Positions 17,041-28,804 are shown, numbered from the stretch's first letter. The stretch is DNA of 64,000 nucleotides from Bog-532 sp965277615 (GCA_965277615.1 CBDIDG010000004.1:248001-312000), one strand, 5' to 3'. The notes: generated from the letters alone by a model not told the origin. Numbers and translations are program-made.

Positions 17041-18396
17041 ATGAAGGTGAGGACCCGGCGCTGGCTCGCCCGCGCCTCGTTCGCCCTGGTGCTGGCGGCC
17101 GTGGCGCTGGTGATCGCCGTCGCGGGGTGGCGCAGCCTGACGCTGGTGGCGTTCGCCGTCATCGGCGTGTGTGTCGTGCTGGCGGGCGCGTACTGGTTCC
17201 TGGCCCATCGGGGTGTGCTCCGGTGGATCGGGCTGGTTCTGGTCGTCGCGGCGCCCGTGCTCATCCTGGTGGCCTATGCGGTGGCCCGCCTGCTGTGGGT
17301 CGCCATCGTGGCGGTGGCGCTGATGGTGCTCGCGGCCGCCGTCGGCCGGACCGCGCTGAGCAGCGGCGGTCAGGACGCGGCCATGCCGGCCGTCCCGGCG
17401 GCACGTCCGCGCCGGCCGTTCCTGATCATGAACCCGAGGTCAGGCGGGGGGAAGGTGATCAAATTCGGGCTGAAGGACAAGGCGGAGGCGCTGGGCGCCG
17501 AGGTGGTGCTGCTGGACGGCCCGGGGATCGTGGACGTCGCCGCCCTGGCCCGCCAGGCGGTAGCTGATGGCGCCGATCTGCTCGGGGTGGCCGGTGGCGA
17601 CGGAACCCAGGCGCTGGTGGCCGGGATCGCGGCCGAGCACGGCCTGCCCTTCCTGGTGATCAGCGCCGGGACCCGCAACCACTTCGCCCTGGACCTGGGG
17701 CTGGACCGCGAGGATCCGGCCGCCGGCCTCGATGCCCTCACCGACGGGGAGGAACTCCGGGTGGACCTGGGCACCATCGGCGGGCGCACGTTCGTGAACA
17801 ATGCCTCCTTCGGTGCCTACGCCGAGGTGGTACGGAGCCCCGCCTACCGCGATGACAAGCGCGGCACCACCTTGCAGATGCTGCCTGACCTGCTCAACGG
17901 CCACCACGGCGCCCGGCTGTCGGCCCAGGCGAGTGACATCAGGATCGATGGCCCGCAGGCGCTGCTGGTCAGCAACGGCCAGTATGAGCTGAGTGACGTG
18001 GCCGGCCTGGGGCGGCGCGGCCGCCTGGACACGGGCGCGCTGGGCGTCATCGGCGTCCGGGTGAACAGCGCCGGGCAGGCGGTTGACCTGGTCCGCGGCC
18101 GGCGCGGTCACGGGCTGACTATTGGCACCACCGATGAGGTCATCGTCGATGCCGACGCGCCCGAGATCCCCGTCGGCATCGACGGCGAGACGGTCATGAT
18201 CGCGACGCCGGTCCGCTGCACCATCCAGCCGCGGGTGCTTTCCGTTGTCGTGCCGAGGGAGCGTCCCGGAGTTCCCTCCCCCCGGGCCGCCCTGGAATGG
18301 CCGCGGCTCCGGCAGCTCGCCTCCTTCCGCCCCCAGCCGGCCAGCCCGGTGCCGTCCGTCCCGGTCAGTGGAGATGGTTCAGCACCAGGTCCTTGA
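17041..18396 (+). CDS. Diacylglycerol/lipid kinase family protein with N-terminal membrane domain
   Basis: A 451-residue protein. The first ~115 residues hold four hydrophobic helices. Residues ~125-420 form a DAGK-type catalytic domain with PRSGGGK (phosphate-binding start), GVAGGDGTQAL (the GGDGT nucleotide signature) and SAGTRNHFALDLGL. It probably phosphorylates a lipid or lipid-like alcohol at the inner membrane face; the substrate is unknown. ATG 17041 is chosen, with in-frame codons upstream lacking a good ribosome-binding site. Its 3' end overlaps the convergent membrane-protein gene by 32 bp, so the two could form antisense transcripts. Confidence 0.88.
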   Translation: MKVRTRRWLARASFALVLAAVALVIAVAGWRSLTLVAFAVIGVCVVLAGAYWFLAHRGVLRWIGLVLVVAAPVLILVAYAVARLLWVAIVAVALMVLAAAVGRTALSSGGQDAAMPAVPAARPRRPFLIMNPRSGGGKVIKFGLKDKAEALGAEVVLLDGPGIVDVAALARQAVADGADLLGVAGGDGTQALVAGIAAEHGLPFLVISAGTRNHFALDLGLDREDPAAGLDALTDGEELRVDLGTIGGRTFVNNASFGAYAEVVRSPAYRDDKRGTTLQMLPDLLNGHHGARLSAQASDIRIDGPQALLVSNGQYELSDVAGLGRRGRLDTGALGVIGVRVNSAGQAVDLVRGRRGHGLTIGTTDEVIVDADAPEIPVGIDGETVMIATPVRCTIQPRVLSVVVPRERPGVPSPRAALEWPRLRQLASFRPQPASPVPSVPVSGDGSAPGP

Positions 18397-18892
18397 GCCC
18401 GATCATCACCAGGCCAAGGGCCAGGGCCACCGACGTAGCCAGGAACAGCGGCCAGCCGTGCAGCCGGGCCGCTCGGCCGGCGGACCATCCGTGGAAGGTC
18501 AGCAGCACGATCGCGGCCACCAGCCCGATGTTGGCCGCGGCGGCGGCCGAGGCTCCGGCCAGCCGGGCCAGCACCAGCGCCAGCAGCGGCAGGTAGGACG
18601 CGCTGACCATCGGCCAGGTCGCGGCCAGCGCCCCGAGGATGGCGGCCCGGCCGGGCAGGTGGCCGTTTCCGGCCTGCTCGCCCAGAAGCTCGGCGTACTC
18701 TTCGGCGAGCCAGTAGACGACCAGCGTGACCACGACGGCGACCACCAGCGGCAGGGTGGATAGGTGGCCTCCGGCGGTGTCAAGGATCGCCGCCGTGATG
18801 ATCGCGCCGTAGATCCCGGCGGCGCGGCGGCGGCCCAGGTTCGTCGCCGCGGGCTCGGGCTGGAGTTCGTCACCTGCCGTAATGCCGGCCAT
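18365..18892 (-). CDS. Integral membrane protein of unknown function
   Basis: A 175-residue protein with about five hydrophobic helices (for example PLVVAVVVTLVVYWLAEEY and IGLVAAIVLLTFHGW). I do not recognise a characterised family. It follows the MarC gene by 9 bp on the same strand, with AAGGGG before its ATG, so it is probably the second gene of the operon behind operator 4. The last 32 bp overlap the 3' end of the convergent lipid-kinase-like gene. Confidence 0.72.
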   Translation of the reverse strand: MAGITAGDELQPEPAATNLGRRRAAGIYGAIITAAILDTAGGHLSTLPLVVAVVVTLVVYWLAEEYAELLGEQAGNGHLPGRAAILGALAATWPMVSASYLPLLALVLARLAGASAAAAANIGLVAAIVLLTFHGWSAGRAARLHGWPLFLATSVALALGLVMIGLKDLVLNHLH

Positions 18893-18901
18893 GGTTGCCC
18901 C

Positions 18902-19549
18902 TTAGTGGGCCGTGAGATGGATGACTCCGAGGTCGGACAGTCCGTTGAGGGCCAGTTGCACGGCGAGCGCGGCGAGCAGGAAGCCGAATACCTTCTCGGT
19001 CACCAGCATCCGGCTGGCGTCCAGGTGGCTGCTGACCTTCACGGCCCAGCGGAATACGACGACATCGAGCACCAGGACAACGATGAGGATGCCGACCACG
19101 ACGGCGACCACCGCGACGGAAGCGGCCTCGGCCGAGCCGGTGACCAGGACGACAATCCCAGCCGGGTTGAGCAGGTAGGGCACGGCCAGCGGAAAGACCG
19201 CGACCTGCATCGGATCCCGGTCTTCGACCGGGTGACCGCCATTGTCCGGCCCCTGATGCCCGAGCACCATAGTGACCGCAATGATCAGCAGAATGATCCC
19301 GCTGGCAATACCCAGGGCACCCGGGGAGAAATGCAGCAGCCTGGTCAGCAAGCCGCCGAGAATCAGCAGGAGCACGGCCACCGTGGCCGCGGTGACCAGC
19401 ATCTTGCGCAGCACGCGGCGCTTGGTTTCCTCCGGCATCTGCTTGGTGGCCTCGAGGAACGGCACCAGCGCGATCTTCGGCCCGATCCCGATCAAGAGCA
19501 GCAGGAACGTATCGATAACGAAGGCGGCGTTGAGCGTCTCCAGTTCCAT
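18902..19549 (-). CDS. MarC family integral membrane protein
   Basis: A 215-residue protein with six predicted helices in the MarC pattern: N-terminal FVIDTFLLLLIGIGPKIALVPF, central PLAVPYLLNPAGIVVL, and C-terminal FGFLLAALAVQLALNGL. MarC proteins are conserved inner-membrane proteins of uncertain transport function; the early link with antibiotic resistance has not held up. The start lies 113 bp from operator 4, with a -10-like AAGGCT at the standard distance. The 175-residue membrane protein gene follows 9 bp downstream. Confidence 0.88.
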   Translation of the reverse strand: MELETLNAAFVIDTFLLLLIGIGPKIALVPFLEATKQMPEETKRRVLRKMLVTAATVAVLLLILGGLLTRLLHFSPGALGIASGIILLIIAVTMVLGHQGPDNGGHPVEDRDPMQVAVFPLAVPYLLNPAGIVVLVTGSAEAASVAVVAVVVGILIVVLVLDVVVFRWAVKVSSHLDASRMLVTEKVFGFLLAALAVQLALNGLSDLGVIHLTAH

Positions 19550-19661
19550 CCGGGATCGCGCTCAGTGGCCGGTCGCGTGGTCATCGTCGAAAGGCATGTC
19601 TACCCTCGTCCAGCCGCCGGGCTCGTCCCTTCAAGCCTTCACTGGGCTAAGACGATGGGGA

Positions 19662-19678
19662 TCACCTAAGACGGATGA
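19662..19678 (-). promoter_or_regulatory. Operator 4 for the MarC operon
   Basis: TCACCT-AAGAC-GGATGA, one mismatch in each half. AAGGCT on the minus strand begins 31 bp from the centre (19639), which gives a leader of about 80 nt before the MarC ATG. Confidence 0.6.
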
Positions 19679-19702
19679 TTGACGCCGGGGACGGCGGGTG
19701 AG

Positions 19703-19956
19703 GCGCCCCGCCGGCCATCAGGGGCGCCCTCGGGGGGAGAGCATGACCAGCGGGGCGCGCTGTGGGGTTCTTCCCGGGCCGGCGCGGGTGGCCATAGCCG
19801 GGAAGAACGCCCGGGCGCGCCGCGGGGAGGGAGCGGCGCGGCCGGGCGGCGCCCCGCCGGACATCGGGGGCGCCCTCCGGGGGGGCGAGGGCATGGCCGA
19901 CGGGGCGCGCTGTGGGGTTCTTCCCGGGCAAGCTCAGGGCCATGGCCGGGAAGAAC
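19703..19956. repeat. Two ~107-bp direct repeats, each with two nested hairpins
   Basis: Copy 1 is 19703-19808 and copy 2 is 19849-19956, separated by 40 bp. Each begins with GCGCCCCGCCGG, which can pair with GGGGCGC just after it, and ends in a second hairpin: GTTCTTCCCGG with CCGGGAAGAAC (19767-19777 with 19798-19808; in copy 2 19916-19927 with 19946-19957, extended to 12 bp). The loops differ in sequence while the stems are kept, which suggests selection on structure. No convincing open reading frame runs through both copies. It may be a small RNA, a 5' leader for the MarC gene or a mobile palindromic element. Confidence 0.75.
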
Positions 19957-20004
19957 CATCTACAGAATCGGCGACAGGGCTGACCGTACGCTGAATACTA
20001 CCCG

Positions 20005-20038
20005 CAGGTAACCTGTAAGCTACTGACAAGTAACCTGT
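20005..20038. promoter_or_regulatory. Direct repeat GTAACCTGT, 22 bp apart
   Basis: GGTAACCTGT (20007-20016) and AGTAACCTGT (20029-20038) recur with a phase of 22 bp, about two helical turns. The first copy is also the centre of a small dyad, CAGGT-A-ACCTG. It looks like a two-site operator for an unknown repressor or activator. The nearest starts are MarC (minus, 460 bp away) and any transcript of the hairpin repeats. Confidence 0.4.
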
Positions 20039-20089
20039 GGGGCTGGTGTGCATGGAGGGATGGCTGTTGGCCCCGGGGCAGAACGACGA

Positions 20090-20120
20090 CGTCGGGCCGG
20101 GAGATGCTCCCGGCCCGACG
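20090..20120 (-). terminator. Terminator hairpin of the GH63-glgX operon
   Basis: CGTCGGGCCGGGAG and its exact complement form 14-bp arms around a 3-nt loop, 26 bp beyond the glgX stop codon. No T-tract follows, as in other actinobacterial terminators. Confidence 0.75.
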
Positions 20121-20146
20121 AGGTTGAGCGACTTGGTTGAGCCTGG

Positions 20147-22278
<2,132 letters not shown>

Positions 22279-22282
<4 letters not shown>

Positions 22283-24996
22283 TGCCCATTTCCCTTGCTG
22301 ATGGCGCGGATGACGTCCCCGAGGGGATCAACCGCCCCGTGCCGGCGGCGGATCATGTCGGCGATCAGGCCGGTCCAGCCGGTCTGGTGGAAGGCGCCGA
22401 TCGCGGCGCCGTTGTCGCCGTGGAAGTACTCGCTGAAGATCAGGTTGTCGTGCCAGGCCGGATCGTTCTGCAGCTTTTCAGTCCCGCCAAAGCAGGGGCG
22501 CCGGCCCCCGGGTCCTTCGGTAAAGATCGAGATCAGCCGGTCCTGCAGGTCATCGGCCACCTTGTCCAGGGTGAGCCGCACCCCCGACCCGGTCGGGTAT
22601 TCGATCGTGAACTCGTCACCGAAGTATCGGTGGTAGCGCTGCAGGGAGCTGACCACCAGGTAGTTCAGGGGGAACCAGAGCGGTCCGCGCCAGTTCGAGT
22701 TTCCGCCGAACATAGCGGTGGTGGATTCGGCTGGCTCGTAGTCGATGCTGGCCTGCAGGCCCTCGACGTCGAGTTCGTAAGGGTGATCGCGGTGGTAGGC
22801 CGACAGCGCCCGCAGGCCGTACGGGGACAGGAACTCACTCTCGTCGAACAGCTTGGCGAACAGCTTCTCCAGCCGGCCGACGCCGGCCAGGCTGAGCAGC
22901 AGCCGCCGCTGCCCGGCCTCGCCGCGCACCAGCCCGATCTCGCTGGCCTTTTCCGCGTCGGCCAGGCCACGACGGTCCATGAAGTCCGCGAACGCCTTGC
23001 CGGTGGTGAGGGCCAGCTCGATATCGTTTTCCTCCAGCACCGCCGCGGCCAGGATCGGGATAATGCCCACCATCGACCGGACCTTGACCGAGGTGGCTTC
23101 CCCGTCCGGCGCGAGCAGCCGGTCGTAGTAGAGCCCGTCGGCCTCGTCCCACAGCCCGAGGCCTTCCAGGGCCTCGCTGATGCCGGCGAAGTGCTCCATG
23201 AACTTGAGGATGAGGTCGAGGCCTGGTCGCTGGCCGGACCGGTTCAGGATGATCGCCAGGGAGGCCATGGCGATGGCGTAGAACCCCATCCAGCCGGTGG
23301 CATCCGACTGCTCCAGCGTGCCGCCCACTGGCAGGTGTGACCGGTCGATCGGGCCGATGTTGTCCAGGCCGAGGAAGCCGCCCTCGAACAGGTTGTTACC
23401 CTCGGCGTCTTCCCGGTTGACCCACCAGGTGAAGTTGACCAGCAGCTTGTCGAAGATCCGGCTGACGAAATCAATGTCGCGGGCCCCGTCGATCGCGAAC
23501 ACCTCGGCCGCGGCCCAGGCCTGGACCGGCGGGTTCACGTCGCCGAAGTCCCACTCGTAGGCGGGCAGCGCGCCGTTGGGATGCTGGAACCATTCCCGGC
23601 ACAGCAGAATCAGCTGGTACTTGGCGAAGGCCGGGTCCACGTGGGCCAGGGCCACGCAGTGGAAGGCCAGGTCCCAGGCGGCATACCAGGGGTACTCCCA
23701 CTTGTCCGGCATCGACATGATGTCGAAGGCGTTGAAGTTGCGCCAGCGCGAGTTGCGGCCGCTCAATCGCTGAGCCGGGGGGACCGGCTGGGTCGGGTCG
23801 CCGTCCAGCCAGCGGGCCACGTCGTAGTAGAACAGCTGCTTGCTCCACAGCAACCCGCCGAACGCCTGGCGCATCACCAGCGCCTCGTCGGCGGATGCCC
23901 CGGCCGGGGTGAGGTCGGCGTAGAACTCGTCGGCCTCGGCCTTGCGCTGCTCGATCACCTGGGTGTACTGGGCGCCGAGCGGGTCGTTCGCGGTGCCGAC
24001 GGCGGCCTGGGCGGGTGGCGGGCGCAGCCTCAGCCGCAGCTCGACCGTTTCTCCCGGCGCGGCCGTCACCTGGTACCAGAACGAGCACTTGGTGCCCGTG
24101 CGCTCCGGGTTGACGGTGGCCGCCCCATTGACCACGTGGTCGTTGATGCCGTCCTTCGGGTACGGCGTGAGCGGCGTGCTGCCGAACAGCTTCTGGTCGT
24201 TGGTCTCGTTCTCGCAGAACACCGCGGTCGGCATCGTCCCGTCCGGCCCGGGGCCGGCCAGCAGCTCCATCGGGCCGAGGAACGGGTGATCGATGCCCAC
24301 CTCCGAATCGCCCACCGCCCGCATGACCGGCTTGGGTACGTCGACGTCCCACGACCAGGTGTTACGGAACCAGGCGGTCGGCAGCACGTGCAGCGTCGCG
24401 GTCTCGGGGCCGGCGTTGGTCACCTGCACGGTCATCAGCAGGTCATCGGCGCTGGCCTTGGCGTAGTGCACTTCGGTGATCCAGTATTTGTCCTCGTCGA
24501 ACGTCCCGGTATCCAGCAGCTCGTACTCCGGCTGGAACTTGTCCCGGGCCCCGTTGACGTCGATCAGGTCCTGGTACGGATACTCGCCTTGCGGATAGTG
24601 ATAACGCCAGCGGTTCCAGGCGTGGCTGGGCAGCGCGTCCAGGTACCACCAGTACTCCTTGACGTCCTCGCCGTGGTTGCCCTGCGCCCCGGTCAGCCCG
24701 AACGCCCGCTCCTTCAGGATCGGGTCCTTCCCGTTCCACAGGGCCAGGCCCAGGCAGAGCCGCTGCTCCACGTCACAAAACCCGGCCAGCCCGTCCTCGC
24801 CCCACCGGTAGGCCCGGGACCGGGCCTGGTCGTGCGGCAGGTAATTCCACGCCTCGCCGTCGGCGCTGTAGTCCTCGCGGACCGTGCCCCACTGCCGCTC
24901 ACTGACGTAGGGGCCCCACCGGTACCACTCCCCCGCCTGAAGCAGCCCGTCCTCCAGTCGCCCGAACCCGGCAACCCGATCCCGCTCAGCGCCCAC
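22279..24996 (-). CDS. GH63-type glucosidase (mannosyl-oligosaccharide glucosidase-like)
   Basis: A 905-residue bacterial GH63-like glycosidase. It opens with QAGEWYRWGPYVSERQWGTV, has a beta-sandwich-like first half, and a long (alpha/alpha)-barrel half with NSRWRNFNAFDIMSMPDKW, YAAWDLAFH and NSNWRGPLWFPLNY, regions that usually hold the catalytic acids and sugar contacts. Bacterial members hydrolyse alpha-linked glucosides, mannosylglycerate or related compounds; the substrate here is unknown. The start is GTG, with AAGGGG six bases upstream. No signal peptide is seen. It is the first gene of the operon behind operator 5 and is coupled to glgX. Confidence 0.9.
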
Positions 24997-25058
24997 TGCT
25001 GACCCCTTTAGCTTGACGTATTCCCTGCCTTTCTATGCCGGTAGGACGCGGCAGCTCA

Positions 25059-25075
25059 TCACCTATGACGGGTGA
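25059..25075. promoter_or_regulatory. Operator 5, divergent: GH63-glgX and antiporter
   Basis: TCACCT-ATGAC-GGGTGA, one mismatch. On the plus side CACATT starts 31 bp from the centre (25098). On the minus side the best hexamer is CATAGA at 30 bp, an imperfect -10. The GH63 start is 63 bp and the antiporter start about 95 bp from the site. Confidence 0.68.
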
Positions 25076-25168
25076 TGATTCTGGGCGCAAGCTCGGCCAC
25101 ATTAAGGACGTAGCTAGCGGTATATGAACGGTTGGTAAACAATGGCCAACCGGCTATCGGAGGCTGGC

Positions 25169-26986
25169 GTGACGACAGCACAGATCCTCATCGGATTCGG
25201 CCTCATCATCGCGCTGGCGGTCGGCTCGCAGGTGGTGGCCAGCCGACTGCGCATTCCCGCCCTCATCGTCCTCCTGCCCGTCGGTTTTACCGCGGGCGCG
25301 CTGACCAGCGACATCAACCCGCAGCACCTGCTCGGAGCCTCGTTCCAGCCGCTGGTGTCCCTGTCGGTGGCGGTCATCCTCTACGACGCGGGCCTGGGCC
25401 TCGATCTGCGCAAGCTCAAGGGTCACACCCGCAAGGTCGTGATCCGCCTGATCGTCCTCGGGGTGCTGATCACCTGGGTGGTCGCCGCTGCTCTGGCCGC
25501 GCCGCTGCTCGGCATGTCGCGCGGCGCGGCGGTGATGATCGGGATCATTCTCGTCGTCTCGGGACCGACGGTCGTGGGCCCGCTGCTTGGTTTCGTCCGG
25601 CCGGCGGAACGGTTGCAGCGCGTCCTGATCTGGGAAGGCTCACTGATCGACCCGGTCGGCGGAATACTCGGGGCGCTGGTGTTTCACGCGGTCACCGCGA
25701 GCACCAGCAAAGGCCTGGGCAGCCAGCTGGCACAGTTCCTGCTGAGTACCGTGGTCGGGCTGGCCGGCGGTGTGGCCGGCACCGCGCTGCTCTGGCTGGT
25801 GCTGCGTAAGCTCCGGCTCAGCGAAGTGCTCGGCACCAACGCGCAACTCGCCGCGGTGGTCGCGGTGGCGGCCGGATGCGACGCTATCCGGGACGACACC
25901 GGGCTCATCGCGGCCATTTTCATGGGCCTCGCGCTCGCCAATATGCGGGGTTTTGACATGCCGGCCCGCCGCCCATTTTTTGAGACCCTCGTACAGCTCA
26001 TCATTGGCGTGCTGTTCATTTCCATCTCGGCCACCGTCACCCCGCAGTCGCTGCGGCACCTGGTATTGCCCACGCTCGTCCTCGTCGCGGCCCTGGTCAT
26101 CGTGGCCCGTCCCGTCGCGGCCTTCGCGTCCACGCTGAAAACAGATCTCCCGAAAGGCGAACGCGCGTTCATCGGCTGGATGGCCCCGCGTGGAATTGTC
26201 GCCGCCGCCACCGCCTCGACGCTCGGGACGGCCCTGGCGGCCAAGGGAATCGGCGGCGCGTCCAAGATCCTGCCCGCCACCTTCCTGGTGATCGTGGCCA
26301 CCGTGACCCTGTACGGCCTGACCGCGGCGCCGGTGGCCCGGCGCCTGCGCGTAGGCCGCCCGGACCGCACCCGGCCGCTCCTGGTGGGCGGCGATGCGTG
26401 GGTCATCGGCCTCGGGCTGGCGCTGCGGTCGGCCGGCCTGGAGGTGCTGATGTGGGCGGGCCTGGATCAGCAGCGGGAGCAGATCAGGCAGGCTGGCCTG
26501 GAGCTGGCGCCGGGCGAGCTGGTGGCCGCCGCCACCGGCCGCGGCGCGCGGCTGGAGGGGATCACCGACGTCCTGCTGCTGACTGACGAAGACGACTTCA
26601 ACGCCTTGGCCTCGGCCTTGCTCGCGGGCAACGTCGAGGGGCGGGTCTACCGGCTCGGGCCGCAGTTGCGCAGCCACGGCGTGGTCGCCCCGTACACCGG
26701 CGGTGAGATCTTGTTCCGTGACGGCCTGACCAGGCGGACCGTCAACGACCGGTACGCCGACGGCGCGCGCATCAGCGTGCGGCCGGCCAGCGTCGAGCCA
26801 GCCGCCAGGCCTGGTGGGCCCGATGAGGCCGACCTGCTGTTCCTGGTGCGGGCGGACGGGCAGCTGGCCGCGGTCACCCAGGCCGGTGTACCGGCGCCGC
26901 AGGCGGGCGACACCTCGGTGTCCCTGGGGCCGGTGCCAGTGCCAGTGCCGGCGACACAGACGGCGGACCGACGGCAGCCGCAATGA
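25169..26986 (+). CDS. CPA1-type cation:proton antiporter with C-terminal regulatory domain
   Basis: A 605-residue protein. Residues 1-~400 contain about twelve transmembrane helices of the Na+(K+)/H+ antiporter fold, including VSGPTVVGPLLGF and EGSLIDPVGGI, the paired-Asp/Pro region expected for CPA1 exchangers. Residues ~410-600 are soluble and resemble a degenerate TrkA-N/RCK domain (GGDAWVIGLGLALRSAGLEV, DVLLLTDEDDFN), probably for nucleotide gating. GTG 25169 is preferred because GGAGG lies about five bases before it and the first helix begins immediately; ATG 25142 lacks a site. It exports cations in exchange for protons. It overlaps the next gene by four bases. Confidence 0.87.
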   Translation: MTTAQILIGFGLIIALAVGSQVVASRLRIPALIVLLPVGFTAGALTSDINPQHLLGASFQPLVSLSVAVILYDAGLGLDLRKLKGHTRKVVIRLIVLGVLITWVVAAALAAPLLGMSRGAAVMIGIILVVSGPTVVGPLLGFVRPAERLQRVLIWEGSLIDPVGGILGALVFHAVTASTSKGLGSQLAQFLLSTVVGLAGGVAGTALLWLVLRKLRLSEVLGTNAQLAAVVAVAAGCDAIRDDTGLIAAIFMGLALANMRGFDMPARRPFFETLVQLIIGVLFISISATVTPQSLRHLVLPTLVLVAALVIVARPVAAFASTLKTDLPKGERAFIGWMAPRGIVAAATASTLGTALAAKGIGGASKILPATFLVIVATVTLYGLTAAPVARRLRVGRPDRTRPLLVGGDAWVIGLGLALRSAGLEVLMWAGLDQQREQIRQAGLELAPGELVAAATGRGARLEGITDVLLLTDEDDFNALASALLAGNVEGRVYRLGPQLRSHGVVAPYTGGEILFRDGLTRRTVNDRYADGARISVRPASVEPAARPGGPDEADLLFLVRADGQLAAVTQAGVPAPQAGDTSVSLGPVPVPVPATQTADRRQPQ

Positions 26987-27910
26987 CCTTTCACGTGCGG
27001 CTGGTCAGTCCACCCGATCAGACCGAGCGTCTCGTCGGGCTGCTGGACGGAGATTCAGGTATCTCGAATCTGGTGGTCCTGCCGGGAAGGGCGCGGCGGC
27101 CGGACGGTGATGCTGTGCAGTTCGACGTGCGATCCCAGTCCGCCAACTCCCTCTTCCGGAAGCTGGAGGCCTTCCCCATCGACCACAGTGGCGCGGTCGC
27201 GATCAAGCAGGTCGATGCGACGCTCGGAGCAGAGACAGGACGGGCCCCCGAGCACTTTATTGTCCAGCGCGACGTCGCCCCGGTCTGGGAAATCGTCGAG
27301 GCCAAGATTCGCTCCGACGCCGTCTACGCCCCTAGCTTCTACATTCTTCTGATCATCGCTGGGCTGATCGGTGCGGTCGGCATCCTGACCAACTCGCAGA
27401 TCCTCATCGTCGGAGCCATGGTCGTCGGGCCCGGAATACAACGCGATCATGGGCGTCGCGCTCGGCCTCGACAAGCGGCGCCTGCGCCCGGTAGTTCGCG
27501 GCGCCCTCGCTCTCTTGGCCGGGTTCTCGGCCGCTATCGTCCTCACCCTGATCTTCGGCTTGATCATTCGCTGGTCCGGGCGTACGCCGAAGCTGTACCT
27601 GGCCGGGGTGCGGCCCGTCTCGGCGCTGATCGACAGCCCGAACTTGTTCTCACTCGTCGTGGCCGTGCTGGCGGGAATCGTCGGTGTCGTCTCGCTGACG
27701 GAAGCGCGAGCGGGCGCGCTCATCGGCGTATTCATCTCGGTCACGACCATTCCGGCCGCGTCCGACCTCGGCCTGTCGCTGGCCTATTCGAGCTGGACAC
27801 AAGCCCGGGGATCGGCGTTTCAGCTGGTGCTCAACGTGACCGTGCTGATGGTGGTCGGGGCGCTGGTGCTGCGTCTGCAGCGGATCATCTGGGGGCGCCG
27901 CGAAAGATAG
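26983..27910 (+). pseudogene. DUF389 membrane protein gene split by a +1 frameshift
   Basis: The first frame (26983 on) encodes residues 1-149 of a DUF389 protein, through SFYILLIIAGLIGAVG and ILIVGAMVVGP, then goes out of frame. The second frame, open from about 27434 to 27910, continues exactly where the family should: EYNAIMGVALGLDKRRL, LVVAVLAGIVGVVSLTEAR and FISVTTIPAASDLGLSLAY. Removing one C from the CCC run at 27430-27432 restores a single ~308-residue protein with an N-terminal ferredoxin-like domain and about six helices. It is either a real inactivating mutation or an error in the sequence. DUF389 function is unknown. It is coupled to the antiporter gene by an ATGA overlap. Confidence 0.88.
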
Positions 27911-28804
27911 TCAGGCGGGCGGGTGGACCGTGGCCCAGTCGGCGGCCATATCGACCACCGTCCACTTGCCCTCGGCCGCGGCGGCGAGCAGCTGGTCCGT
28001 GCCGGCGCCGAGGATGGGGTCGCGGTCGTAGGCGTACTCCCGGTCGCCGTCGGTGTGGTGGACGACCAGCTCCAGGGTCCGGTACGGGCTGGCCGCGGTC
28101 CACTGGAGCATGGCCAGGTCGCCATCGGTGTTCCCGGCGGCCATGATCGGGCGCTGCCCGACGTGCCGGTGGATCGAGCTCGGCTTCTGCGGACCGTCGT
28201 TGATGACCTGGACGGTGGGGCTCTTGACGAGTTCGGGGGTGCCCCCGGACACGTAGCGGAAATCGGTTTCGCCGACGCTGCCGATCACCCGGTGCGGGGG
28301 CAGACCGTAGACCTCATCGGTCCAGGCCCGCATGAAGTCCGTGCCACCGCCGGAGAAGATCCAGCAGGAGAAGCCGTTCCGGTCCAGCAGGCTCAGCAGT
28401 TCCAGCATCGGCTGGTACACCGTCGCCGGGTAGGGCCGCTTGAAGCGAGGGTGGCGGGCTGAGGCCAGCCAGGCTCGGCTCGCGGCGTCGAACTCGTCGG
28501 TGGTGATGCCCGCGTGGGTGACCGTGATCAGCTCCATCAGCGCGGCCATCCCGCCGGCCTGCAGCTCTTCCAGGCTGGTGGGATGACCCAGCGCGGCCGC
28601 CCGGTCGATCGCGAACATCAGCTGTGCGTACACGGGCTGCTCGGTCCACAGCGTGCCGTCGTTGTCGAAGACCGCGATCCGGTCCCGTGCCGGGACGAAG
28701 TCGGCCGAGTCGGGGTCGGTCACGGCGGCGACGAACTCCACGATCGCCTGCCGTGGGCCGGTCCTCCGCCAGCCCGGCAGCTCGGCCGCGCTTACCGCGG
28801 GCAT
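27911..28804 (-). CDS. HAD-family hydrolase (phosphoserine-phosphatase-like)
   Basis: A 297-residue haloacid-dehalogenase fold protein. Motif I is intact (AVFDNDGTLW, DxDGT), motif II is in WIFSGGGTDF, a lysine is available in GPQKPSS, and motif IV is AAGNTDGDLAML. It probably hydrolyses a small phosphate ester; the substrate is unknown. The ATG shares its A with the TGA of the 42-codon gene upstream (TGATG), so translation is coupled and no ribosome-binding site of its own is needed. That supports this start over an in-frame GTG at 28852. It ends directly against the convergent DUF389 gene. Confidence 0.85.
   Translation of the reverse strand: MPAVSAAELPGWRRTGPRQAIVEFVAAVTDPDSADFVPARDRIAVFDNDGTLWTEQPVYAQLMFAIDRAAALGHPTSLEELQAGGMAALMELITVTHAGITTDEFDAASRAWLASARHPRFKRPYPATVYQPMLELLSLLDRNGFSCWIFSGGGTDFMRAWTDEVYGLPPHRVIGSVGETDFRYVSGGTPELVKSPTVQVINDGPQKPSSIHRHVGQRPIMAAGNTDGDLAMLQWTAASPYRTLELVVHHTDGDREYAYDRDPILGAGTDQLLAAAAEGKWTVVDMAADWATVHPPA

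Noticed and set aside
19662..19943. Open reading frames on both strands through the hairpin repeats
   Set aside because: Their products only mirror the repeat units, differ in frame between copies and have no family or ribosome-binding site.
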